From positions 1 through 64,000 of the forward strand of contig QZKU01000128.1 of the NCBI GenBank assembly GCA_003598085.1: 64,000 nt of DNA, in the 5' to 3' direction. The translations under genes and the position numbers were made by a program. Under the pieces are notes generated by a model. The model searched no databases. It was not told where the DNA came from and was given only the letters and a program-made list of their open reading frames with translations. Of this stretch, positions 52,736-60,845 are shown piece by piece (position 1 is the stretch's first letter; every line of letters starts with the position of its first letter). Source of the stretch: Candidatus Abyssobacteria bacterium SURF_5. Lineage in GTDB: Bacteria; Abyssobacteria; SURF-5.

Positions 52736-54118
52736 TCAGGTGTTTCCCGCCTTGGAGAGGAATTCGAGGTAATACGCGTAATCGCGGCCCGGCTCGAGCT
52801 CGCCCTCGTCGACAGCCTTCAGCAGCTTCTTCATGTGCATACCCACTTCCGGTCCTTCCTGGATGCCGAAGTGCTCCATGATAGCGGTGCCCATGCCTTT
52901 GGGCAGGAGCGGCTGTTTTTCCTCTTCCTCCAGCACCTTTTTGACGCGGTGCTCGAGTTTATCGAGCCGCTCGAGGCCGCGCCGGACGGTTTCGGGCCGC
53001 TGGGAGGTTATATCGGCGCGCGAGAGGTTGATGAGGTCGAACACGTGTCCCTGCATGTCGCGGGCGAGTCGGCGGATAGCGGAATCGTTCCAGTCGTCAT
53101 CGTACATATTTGGCCGCATGTGGTTGAAGATGAGCATCGAGACCTTCTTGCGCTGCTCACTTGAGAACCTGAACCGGAACATGAGGCTGCGGGCGAGCAT
53201 TTCGCCGACAAGTTCATGGTGATAAAAGTGGACCTGGCCGTCCTGCACGGATTTGGTGTAGGGTTTGCCGATGTCGTGGAAGAGCAGAGCCCAGCGGACG
53301 TCGATCTGTTTTACGGAACTCTTAAGCGCGCGCTTGGTGTGTTCCCACACGTCCTTGTGGTGGTAACGATCCGTTTGATTGAACCCGCGAAGCACGGTGA
53401 GCTCGGGCATCATGAAATTCAGGAGCTCGGTCTCGAGCATATATTCGAGGCCGCGATGGACGTCCTCGCCCATCAGCAGTTTATCCATCTCCATTTTCCA
53501 CCGCTCGCGCGAAACGGTGGTAATGAGGAACGACATCCTGTGAGCGGTTTTCTTCACGGACGGGACGACGGAGAACCCGAGCTGCGAGACGAAGCGAGCG
53601 GCACGCAGAAGCCGAAGCGGGTCATCGCTGAACGTTCTCTCCGGATCCTGCGGAACCGAGATATGCTTGTTCAGGATGTCCTTCACGCCGTCAAACGGGT
53701 CGATCAGGTCTCCCGATTTGGTCATGGCGATGGCGTTCATACAGAAGTCTCGCCGCCGCAGGTCCTCCTCGATGCTGCCGCCGAAGTCGACCTGCGGATG
53801 GCGCGAATGGGGCTGATATTCCTCGCCCTTGCGGAACGAGGTTATATCTATTCGTAGTTCGCCCAGGTGCGCGCCGATGGTTCCAAACTGGATTCCGATG
53901 GGGATCGGCCTGATGCCGGCCTTTCGGAGGATACGCGAGGTGTCGTCGGCGGAGGTCGGGGTGGCGAAATCGAAATCATTCAGTTCCTGGGTCAGTCCGC
54001 GCAGGATTTCCCGGACGGTTCCGCCGACGAGGTACACCTCGACGCCTTCGCGCTCGAACGCTTCGAAAATCGGCAGAACTTGCGGGGGTATCGAATATTG
54101 TATCTTCAATCCGGTCAC
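52736..54118 (-). CDS. CCA-adding enzyme/poly(A) polymerase family protein with HD domain
   Basis: 460 residues if started at the GTG at 54118 (AAAGGTGA at 7 bp). An upstream ATG at 54160 overlaps the -10 box and is unlikely to be transcribed. The nucleotidyltransferase class II head is YLVGGTVREILRG and NDFDFATPT with the DxD metal pair, followed by RRRDFCMNAIAM and the neck DPERTFSDDPLRLLRAARF. A C-terminal HD domain (LLFHDIGKPYTK) could add phosphohydrolase activity. It repairs tRNA 3' ends or adds poly(A). Confidence 0.88.
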   Translation of the reverse strand: MTGLKIQYSIPPQVLPIFEAFEREGVEVYLVGGTVREILRGLTQELNDFDFATPTSADDTSRILRKAGIRPIPIGIQFGTIGAHLGELRIDITSFRKGEEYQPHSRHPQVDFGGSIEEDLRRRDFCMNAIAMTKSGDLIDPFDGVKDILNKHISVPQDPERTFSDDPLRLLRAARFVSQLGFSVVPSVKKTAHRMSFLITTVSRERWKMEMDKLLMGEDVHRGLEYMLETELLNFMMPELTVLRGFNQTDRYHHKDVWEHTKRALKSSVKQIDVRWALLFHDIGKPYTKSVQDGQVHFYHHELVGEMLARSLMFRFRFSSEQRKKVSMLIFNHMRPNMYDDDWNDSAIRRLARDMQGHVFDLINLSRADITSQRPETVRRGLERLDKLEHRVKKVLEEEEKQPLLPKGMGTAIMEHFGIQEGPEVGMHMKKLLKAVDEGELEPGRDYAYYLEFLSKAGNT

Positions 54119-54158
54119 CGATATGTCACCTTTCGAAAATTTCTGAGTCCATCTTCTC

Positions 54159-54187
54159 ATCTTATAAACAGTGTCGATAAATGTCAA
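54159..54187 (-). promoter_or_regulatory. Promoter of the CCA-nadD-yqeK operon
   Basis: Minus strand TTGACA (54182-54187), a 17-bp spacer and TAAGAT (54159-54164). Because the -10 box overlaps the ATG at 54160, it places the translation start downstream, at the GTG at 54118. Confidence 0.55.
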
Positions 54188-54256
54188 GAGCCCGCAAGGG
54201 CTTAGGATTGACGTATGATATAATGTGATGCGGCTGATGATTCGCGGGAGGAGCGA

Positions 54257-55099
54257 ATGCGACACGATAGGGGAGTGTATGTCGCCAACTTGACGGCGTT
54301 CACCAAAAATCGAGTGGATCTGGACGCGATGTGTTCGCACGCCGAATTTTTGATCAAGGCGGGCATCACCGGGCTATGTCCGGCGGGAACGACAGGCGAG
54401 TTTTTGTATTTGAAGCCGCAGGAGAAGAGGGAGCTTTTCTCCGCGCTGATTGATGGGTTTGGCGAGAGGGTCGACATCTGGTGCTGTACCTGGGACGCCG
54501 ACGCGGATACAATGGCTGCGCTCTGCCGTCATGTCTCCGCCAAGGGGGCCGACGGCATTTTTCTGCCGCCTCCGCTGTACTATGAATTCACTGAAAAGGA
54601 GATTATCGATTTTTATGAATTCGTTCGCCGCAACAGCGAGATTCCCGTTTACTGCTACAATATCCCGAAATACACGAACAACGAGATCAGTTTGTCGGCG
54701 CTCGAGAAGATGGCGGATAGCGGCTCGGTTGCGGGAATCAAAGACAGTTCGGCAAATGAAGACAGGGTACGGGAGATGGTCGCCCGATTTGGTGATGTCC
54801 TCGATATTGTCGCAGGCGGCGATCATTTTGTGTTGAGGGCGAAGGAACTGGGAGCGAACGGATTCATTTCGGCCCTCGCAAATATTTATCCAGAGCTCTT
54901 CGTTAAGCTCTGGAATTCACCCACCGAAGAGGCGCAGGCCGGGATCTCGCGTATCCGGAGCGCAATCAAGGGATATGGCGGCATTTCGGCGCTCAAGCAT
55001 CTGTTGTCGCGGCGCGGTCATGTTTTCGGGTGCCGCTTTCCATTTCAGGAGCTCGACGAGGCGCAAAAGCGAAGCCTTGACGAGCTGCTACAAGATTAA
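54257..55099 (+). CDS. DapA/N-acetylneuraminate lyase family aldolase
   Basis: 280 residues. It is a class I aldolase barrel with GTTGE (44-48) for the carboxylate, Tyr134 in CYNIPKYT and the Schiff-base Lys162 in GIKDSS. It could act in lysine synthesis or sugar-acid cleavage. The family does not fix the substrate. It is divergent from the CCA-nadD operon. Confidence 0.9.
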   Translation: MRHDRGVYVANLTAFTKNRVDLDAMCSHAEFLIKAGITGLCPAGTTGEFLYLKPQEKRELFSALIDGFGERVDIWCCTWDADADTMAALCRHVSAKGADGIFLPPPLYYEFTEKEIIDFYEFVRRNSEIPVYCYNIPKYTNNEISLSALEKMADSGSVAGIKDSSANEDRVREMVARFGDVLDIVAGGDHFVLRAKELGANGFISALANIYPELFVKLWNSPTEEAQAGISRIRSAIKGYGGISALKHLLSRRGHVFGCRFPFQELDEAQKRSLDELLQD

Positions 55100-55819
55100 A
55101 ATCCTTTCAGATTTTTCCATCCCGGTTTCAGATTTCGATTAATTCAACAGGCGCGTGCTTCGTAACTGTGGGCGGCTCCCGCCGTGAGTGGGCGTTCGAC
55201 ACGGACGAGCACAGGCATGCACGGGCGACAGGGGCGACAGGGACGACACGGACCAAGAAACCGAAGCGATGTTTTGGATGGGGATCGTGGGGCGTCTTTA
55301 CGGATTCTGCCGCAAAACCCCCACTCTCGGGTTCAACCGCGCTATGGTAGGTGCGAATTTATTCGCACATTCAAGACTGGCCGAATGAATTCGGCCCTAC
55401 CAAAGGGGATTCTGCAGCGGAATCTTTACGGAGAAGAAGAATCCAGGGGCTGTAAGCCTGCGCCACCAAAGCCCGCGGACCGGAAAGGCAATTCGTGTCG
55501 AAGTATATCATTGGCAACGTGATGTCACACTTTTAAACCATTTGTCTCGATATCCCGAGTGGCATGAATGGTACAGCCTGTGCTTGGTTCTGTCTTGTTA
55601 GGGTTCAATCTCAACAAAATGTTGCATTTGTGGAATATTTGTGCTATCCTTTGTGCGAGAACTGTGACACCCGCTCTTGCTGAGGATGGTGACATTAGGG
55701 GATGTCGGTTCAGGAATCAGCGGCAAGAGTGTCATGGTTTGGCCGGGCGGTCAAGCAGTTCCCGTATAAGCACCCCGCGGGTTGATAAGGATCCGGCCGT
55801 AGCTGTAGAGGAAGATTAG
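55100..55819. other. Intergenic region of ~720 bp with repeats
   Basis: 55195-55260 carries GACACGGACGAGCACAGGCA-type sequence (as at 51310). 55369-55401 is the inverted copy of the 33-bp repeat at 7668-7700, preceded by a TGCGAATTTATTCGCA palindrome (55352-55367). An 84-codon frame ending at 55819 has no clear content. No RNA element was recognised in the leader before 55820. Confidence 0.5.
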
Positions 55820-55954
55820 ATGAATTCCCGCTCTGACGCATACCCGGAGTACAAGGAAAGGTTTCTGTGCCTGCAGTGTGCGCTTTTCGGTCTCCGATCA
55901 CCCATATGTGTCGATGCAGGGAGAGGCGCCACCCAGAAGGAGAGACACGCATGA
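55820..55954 (+). CDS. Small 44-codon ORF coupled to the NarI-like gene
   Basis: It starts at ATG 55820 with GAGGAAGA 5 bp upstream and ends with GCATGA, sharing ATGA with the start of the next gene. The peptide begins MNSRSDAYPEYKERFLCLQC and has a C-x2-C pair and a third Cys (SPICVD). The position, ribosome site and overlap argue that it is translated, perhaps as a coupling peptide. It matches no family I know. Confidence 0.45.
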   Translation: MNSRSDAYPEYKERFLCLQCALFGLRSPICVDAGRGATQKERHA

Positions 55955-56910
55955 TTCTCACCGCAGCACTCCATGTTTTCAGTTATGCAGCATTCGCCGT
56001 GTTTGTAATCGCCGTGGCTGTCCGGTACCATCGGATTCAAAGCATGCCGCTCCACCTCAGGTGGGACCTGTATCCGGTCGCGCATGAGGGAAAGCGGGCG
56101 CATTACGGCGGTTCATATTTCGAAGAGCTCGATTGGTGGACGAAGCCGCGCGAATTTTCACTGGTGGGCGAGCTGAAGGGAATGCTCCCGGAAATGCTCT
56201 TCATGAAAGCGCTGTGGGAGCACAACCGCCCGCTGTGGTTCCGCTCGTTTCCATTTCATTTTGGGCTGTACCTGCTGATCGGATGGGCCGGCCTGCTTCT
56301 GATCGGTGCGATCGCCGAGGTTGCGGGCGTGGCCGTATCTTCCGAGGGGGGAGTGGGCGCGCTCATCCATTACCTTACGATCCTTGCAGGCGCTTTCGGT
56401 TTTATTCTTTCGATCATTGGAGCCGTGGCCTTGTTGCACCGGCGACTGACGGACGAGGAGGTTGACGGCTACACGTCGCCGGCGCACATCTTCAATCTAT
56501 CGCTCTTCATTCTGGCTCTTGCTGTCGGGTTCCTGACGTATATACTGGCCGACCAGACTTTCTCGCTTGCGCGCGGATATATACGCAGCCTCATAACGTT
56601 CAATCTGACGACGCCGATCGGCAGCGGAGCGGTGGCGGCGGAATTCCTTCTGTTTTCGATTCTGGTCGCGTATGTCCCGCTCACGCACATGTCTCACTTC
56701 TTCACGAAGTATTTCTTCTATCACAAAATCCGCTGGGATGACGAGCCGAATTTCAAAGGCTCGCGCATCGAGAAAGAGATCACTCAGGCGCTGGGTTACC
56801 GGGTGAGCTGGTCTGCGCCTCACTTGAAAGCGGACGGCAAGAAGAATTGGGCCGACATTTGCACCGAAGAAGTCGATAAGGAAGTCCGAGAGGAGGCCAA
56901 GAAGAAATGA
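55951..56910 (+). CDS. DsrM/TmcC/NarI-like cytochrome b membrane protein
   Basis: 319 residues from the ATG at 55951 (AAGGAGAG). There are five or six membrane helices with His at the ends of helices (HVFSYAAFAVFVIAVAVRYHR, FHFGLYLLIGWAG, VPLTHMSHFFTKYFFYHK), the pattern of di-heme b quinone-reacting subunits. The next gene overlaps by 4 bp and encodes the Fe-S partner. Together they resemble DsrMK or TmcBC, which connect the quinone pool with cytoplasmic redox enzymes. Confidence 0.82.
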   Translation: MILTAALHVFSYAAFAVFVIAVAVRYHRIQSMPLHLRWDLYPVAHEGKRAHYGGSYFEELDWWTKPREFSLVGELKGMLPEMLFMKALWEHNRPLWFRSFPFHFGLYLLIGWAGLLLIGAIAEVAGVAVSSEGGVGALIHYLTILAGAFGFILSIIGAVALLHRRLTDEEVDGYTSPAHIFNLSLFILALAVGFLTYILADQTFSLARGYIRSLITFNLTTPIGSGAVAAEFLLFSILVAYVPLTHMSHFFTKYFFYHKIRWDDEPNFKGSRIEKEITQALGYRVSWSAPHLKADGKKNWADICTEEVDKEVREEAKKK

Positions 56911-58514
56911 AGAAAACGAAAAAGATAAAGGTGGAAGATATCGGGAAGGCGAACGGGAAGCTGACTCACACCGACCCAAAGGATTTTATGCCTTTGCCGC
57001 CTCCCTACGATAATCCGGAGAATCTGCCGCCGTGGGATCCGCTCAAGAACAGCGACAGCGTCGAGGCCTCGCTCGACGACACGATCGCCGTCGCGATCCC
57101 GAAGCCGAAAAGCAAGCAGGAAGAAGAGGAACTGGTGAAGAAGTTCCTCTCCGGGCTCGAGAAGCTGTTCACGAAAGAAAATAACTGGCCGTTCCTCCAA
57201 TTGCTGACGCTGACGATGGAGCATTGCGCGAAGTGCCAGACGTGCTCCGATGCGTGCCATATTTTCGAGGCCAGCGGAAGAAACGAAGTGTACCGGCCTT
57301 CCTATCGCTCGGAAGTGTTGCGGCGCATCTATAATAAGTACCTCAAGCCGGGCGGAAAATTTTTTGGGCGCTGGAAACACGGCCCCATCGATTTGAACTG
57401 GACCACGGTCTCGAGGTTGGCCGAGCTATCGTACCGGTGCAACATCTGTCGAAGATGCGCGCAGACGTGTCCGATCGGCGTCGACAACGCTCTGATCACT
57501 CACGAGCTTCGCAAGCTGTTCAGCCAGGAACTCGGCATTGCGGCGCGCGAGTTGCACGAGAAGGGATCGATGCTGCAGCTTCGCGTCGGCTCGTCGACCG
57601 GCATGAACCCGCTGGTGGTCAAGGATAACATGGAGTTCATCGACGAGGACATGACCGAGAAGACCGGCATGAAGATCGAGACGCCGTGGGACAAGGTCGG
57701 CGCCGATGTGCTCCTGATTCACAATGCCGGCGAGATCATGGCGTGGCCCGAGAATCCGGGCGCGTTCGCTGTCATCCTCGAGGCGGCGGGTGTCAGTTGG
57801 ACTCTCTCGAGCGATATTCCGGCGTATGACGGAATCAACTACGGGTTATGGTATGACGATTTCCAGCTTGCGCGCGTCGCCATCAAACACGCGCAGGCCG
57901 CGAAGAAGCTGGGAGTGAAGAAAATCGTTGTTGGCGAATGCGGGCACTCGACGAAGTCGCTGATGGTGATCGCCGACCGCGTGCTGACGGGCGACCTGAA
58001 CATCCCGCGCGAGAGCGCGATGACGTTTCTCGAGGACATCGTTTTCAGCGGCAAGTTGAAGCTCGACCCGTCGCGGAACGATTTTCCCGTAACCCTGCAC
58101 GATCCGTGCAACATGGTGCGCCTGATGGGGATCGTCCAGCCGCAAAGACGCATCCTGAAATATATTTGTCCGAAGTTCCGCGAGATGACGCCCTGCGGCG
58201 TGAACAATTACTGCTGCGGCGGCGGCAGCGGATTCGCCATCATGAGCGGGTACAATTTCCAGACATGGCGCAACCACATCTCGGGCCGCAGGAAGCTGCA
58301 GCAAGTACTCAACGCTTTCAGCGATGATTTGAGTCCGGAGACGCACAAGTATCTGTGCGCGCCGTGCAGCAATTGCAAAGGGCAGTTGCGCGACCTGTTG
58401 TTTGCGTATGACGCCTGGGAGAAATGCGGTATCCTGTACGGCGGGTTGGTTGAGCTTATCGTGAACGCGATGTCGGACGTCAACCCGGGTTTTATCGAAT
58501 GGGAATGGCATTGA
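56907..58514 (+). CDS. DsrK/TmcB/HdrD-like Fe-S protein
   Basis: 535 residues. Two ferredoxin clusters are C107/C110/C113/C117 and C178/C181/C184/C188. Two CCG-type cysteine regions follow: HDPCNMVRLMG with NNYCCGGGSG, and CAPCSNCKGQL near the end, the site of the special 4Fe-4S centre of heterodisulfide-reductase-like proteins. It is homologous in layout to DsrK and TmcB, but no dsrAB is in the window, so the electron acceptor is unknown. Confidence 0.88.
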   Translation: MKKTKKIKVEDIGKANGKLTHTDPKDFMPLPPPYDNPENLPPWDPLKNSDSVEASLDDTIAVAIPKPKSKQEEEELVKKFLSGLEKLFTKENNWPFLQLLTLTMEHCAKCQTCSDACHIFEASGRNEVYRPSYRSEVLRRIYNKYLKPGGKFFGRWKHGPIDLNWTTVSRLAELSYRCNICRRCAQTCPIGVDNALITHELRKLFSQELGIAARELHEKGSMLQLRVGSSTGMNPLVVKDNMEFIDEDMTEKTGMKIETPWDKVGADVLLIHNAGEIMAWPENPGAFAVILEAAGVSWTLSSDIPAYDGINYGLWYDDFQLARVAIKHAQAAKKLGVKKIVVGECGHSTKSLMVIADRVLTGDLNIPRESAMTFLEDIVFSGKLKLDPSRNDFPVTLHDPCNMVRLMGIVQPQRRILKYICPKFREMTPCGVNNYCCGGGSGFAIMSGYNFQTWRNHISGRRKLQQVLNAFSDDLSPETHKYLCAPCSNCKGQLRDLLFAYDAWEKCGILYGGLVELIVNAMSDVNPGFIEWEWH

Positions 58515-58569
58515 TTACCCCGGCGCTTCCGAATGTTCCATAAGAGCGCGTCGAATAGCGGAAAGGACG

Positions 58570-58992
58570 ATGAAGATGGCGGACGCAAACAAGAAGAAGA
58601 AAATCCTGGTGCTCGACGATGAGCCCGATGTGGTTACCTATCTCGTGAGCTTGTTCGAGGACAACGATTATGTTGTTGTTTCGGCAATGGACGGAAACGA
58701 AGGTCTGATGAAGGCGAGATCGGAGCGGCCCGACCTGATTACGCTGGACATTTCGATGCCTGAGAAATCCGGGATTCGATTTTACCGGGAGATACGGGCC
58801 GACGATAATCTGAAAGGTATTCCGATTGTGGTTGTAACAGGAGTATCGAGCACGCAGGATGGCGGAACCGGAGAAGACTTCAAACGGTTTCTTGGAAAAC
58901 AAAAGCACGTCCCGCCGCCCGAAGGTTTCATCATGAAGCCCATCGAGCGGGACGAACTGTTGGGTACCGTGAGGAAGCTGCTGGAGAATTAG
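58570..58992 (+). CDS. Single-domain response regulator
   Basis: 140 residues. Acidic pocket DDEPD, phospho-acceptor Asp60 in LITLDISMP, conserved Thr in VVVTGVS and Lys in FIMKPIERDEL. An unusual ~25-residue insertion (after VVTGVSSTQ, DGGTGEDFKRFLGKQKHVPPP) sits between beta4 and beta5. No output domain. It follows the DsrMK-like pair by 55 bp. No histidine kinase is nearby. Confidence 0.9.
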   Translation: MKMADANKKKKILVLDDEPDVVTYLVSLFEDNDYVVVSAMDGNEGLMKARSERPDLITLDISMPEKSGIRFYREIRADDNLKGIPIVVVTGVSSTQDGGTGEDFKRFLGKQKHVPPPEGFIMKPIERDELLGTVRKLLEN

Positions 58993-59392
58993 TCAAATCA
59001 GTTAAGGCGGTCAGGCGGCAGGCATTTTTCATATTGCCCTCTCTCAGGTATTTCCGCTTGACCGCCGTTTCGTTTCTATCCCGGCGTCCCACCCTCCGCC
59101 TCGGCAAAACCGCCACACGCTTTCCTTCCTTCCGGAATTCTCGTATAATTTCATGCAATTGGCGGCGGAGAAGCTTTTGATGGACGATGTGGACGACATG
59201 GACGATGTGGACGACATGGACGAGGTGGACGGCAGGGACGAGGTGGACGGCAGGGCGGCAGGGACGGACACTGACTAACACGGACGGACACGAACGATAA
59301 AGACGGCACGGACGAACACTGACGAAAAAAGTAGAGTTTAAAGGAGCGGGACAGCGTCGGTTTGAAGGTTGATGAGGAGAGGGTTTTGGGGT
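58993..59392. repeat. Intergenic DNA with a GACGATGTGGACGACATGGA repeat tract
   Basis: About 59180-59320 consists of 12- to 20-bp units of the type GTGGACGACATGGACGA and GACGGACACTGACTAACACG, related to the tract at 51310-51480. Every frame is repetitive nonsense. The rest of the gap shows no gene. Confidence 0.6.
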
Positions 59393-60184
59393 ATGGCCGC
59401 AGCGAGTGGGGACGGGGCCGAACTGTACTATGAAGAATTCGGGCAAGGCGAGCCGCTGGTGATGGTTCCCGGGCTGGGGGCGCATTCGCGCATCTGGGGG
59501 CCGTTCCCGAAGATGCTGGCGGAGCGGCGGCGCGTGATTGTATACGATCCGAGGGGACTCGGCCGGTCGGCTGCGGACAGTCGTCCGCTTTCCCTTGAGT
59601 TAATGGCTTCGGATGTCGCCGCGGTGCTTGATGCCTCCGGCGCTGAGAAGGCCGATGTGCTCGGCGCCTCGCTCGGGTCGCTCGTAGCGCTGCGGTTCGC
59701 GCTGGACTTCGGCAGGCGCGCCGGCAGACTTGTTCTGGTCACTCCGGCTCCAGTTCGCACGCGGTACGGCGATTGGCTGGTGCAAACGCTGCGGCTGCTA
59801 GCCGAGCGGGTTTCGCCGGAGGAATTTATTCAGGCGCTGATGTTGTTTTCATTTTCGCCGCCGTTCTTCGACAAAAGCTACGGCATGATCAAGGAAGTGG
59901 GCCGGATGTTGGCGCCGTCGCATTCCGAGATGGAGCAAATAAAGCGGCAGTTGGAGATGCTGAAAGATGTCGAATTGCCGCAGGATCTTTCCGCGATTGA
60001 TGTTCCTGTTCTTATACTTGCGGGGCAGCGCGACGTGCTTGCCCCAATTGAGGCTGCTCGCCGCCTGGCCTCAAAACTGCGGCGCAGCGAGCTGGTCTCG
60101 TTTCCGGATGCGGGGCACAGCCCGTTTGTCGAGTCGACGGAGAAGGTCATACAGGAAATCGAGCGGTTTCTGCAGCGAACATAA
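59393..60184 (+). CDS. Alpha/beta-hydrolase
   Basis: 263 residues from the ATG at 59393 (an in-frame TTG at 59369 is the alternative). The alpha/beta-hydrolase triad is nucleophile Ser in LGASLGSL, Asp in LAGQRDVLAP and His in DAGHSPFVES. The oxyanion region is VMVPGLGAHSRIW. It could be an esterase, lipase or C-C hydrolase. Substrate undetermined. Confidence 0.87.
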   Translation: MAAASGDGAELYYEEFGQGEPLVMVPGLGAHSRIWGPFPKMLAERRRVIVYDPRGLGRSAADSRPLSLELMASDVAAVLDASGAEKADVLGASLGSLVALRFALDFGRRAGRLVLVTPAPVRTRYGDWLVQTLRLLAERVSPEEFIQALMLFSFSPPFFDKSYGMIKEVGRMLAPSHSEMEQIKRQLEMLKDVELPQDLSAIDVPVLILAGQRDVLAPIEAARRLASKLRRSELVSFPDAGHSPFVESTEKVIQEIERFLQRT

Positions 60185-60453
60185 CAATCGGCGCTTCGTG
60201 TAAGGTACATGTCGCCGCGGTAAATCCCGAATTGCTACAACCATTGCATAGTCTGATAGATCCCCACGCAGAGAAATTCCCTCAGTCCTCCTCTTTGAAG
60301 TCGCCGTTTTAGGCGAATGAACGCAGTTGGAGGGCAGCTCGCGCAGCAAGTCAGGCCGCCTCTGAGGCATTCCGCTACTAGCCATCGTTTTCGGTTCATG
60401 CTAAATTAGCTATTAATAAAAACTGTTACGTTTATGTCAAGGAGGGATATGCG
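60185..60453. other. Intergenic, nothing recognised
   Basis: Some 270 bp with short overlapping frames only. A TTGACA on the minus strand (near 60438-60443) has no gene downstream. Confidence 0.4.
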
Positions 60454-60747
60454 ATGAGAGTCGTTTGTGAAATTCCGCAGGTGAAGCAATGTAAGGTGAG
60501 CGAATGCGGCTACAATCGGGATAAAGCCTGTCATGCTCTGGCGATCACGGTGGGTGAATCCGACAATCCGAAATGCGGGACATTTTTCAAATCGGACACC
60601 CATACATCAACGGAGCAACTTGCCGGTGTCGGGTCGTGCAAAGTCTCTTCATGCTTCCATAACGCCGATTTTGAATGTCATGCCGACGGCATAACGGTGG
60701 AGCGGAATGGCGGGACTGCGTTGTGCATGACATACAGGAGGCGGTAA
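60454..60747 (+). CDS. Tandem DUF1540 protein
   Basis: 97 residues (AAGGAGGG upstream). Two copies of the DUF1540 Cys pattern: VKQCKVSECGYNRDKACHALAITV ending PKCGTFF, and VGSCKVSSCFHNADFECHADGITV ending ALCMTY. It probably binds metal through four Cys per copy. The role is unknown. Confidence 0.85.
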   Translation: MRVVCEIPQVKQCKVSECGYNRDKACHALAITVGESDNPKCGTFFKSDTHTSTEQLAGVGSCKVSSCFHNADFECHADGITVERNGGTALCMTYRRR

Positions 60748-60845
60748 ATAGAGGGAAGTGGTAGGGACAGGCCCCTAGCCCACGAATGCAACAAGAGAGG
60801 ATGCTGTAAATAAGATCAGTCTCTTTAGGAGGGCGGTGTAATAGG

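Noticed and set aside
55501-55720. TGTGA/TCACA-like half sites (GTGATGTCAC and neighbours) before the DsrMK-like operon, as CRP/HcpR sites
   Set aside because: Spacing and symmetry do not match a consensus site; likely chance.
55568-55819. 84-codon ORF just upstream of the 44-codon ORF
   Set aside because: No ribosome site, composition unlike neighbours, no conserved pattern visible.
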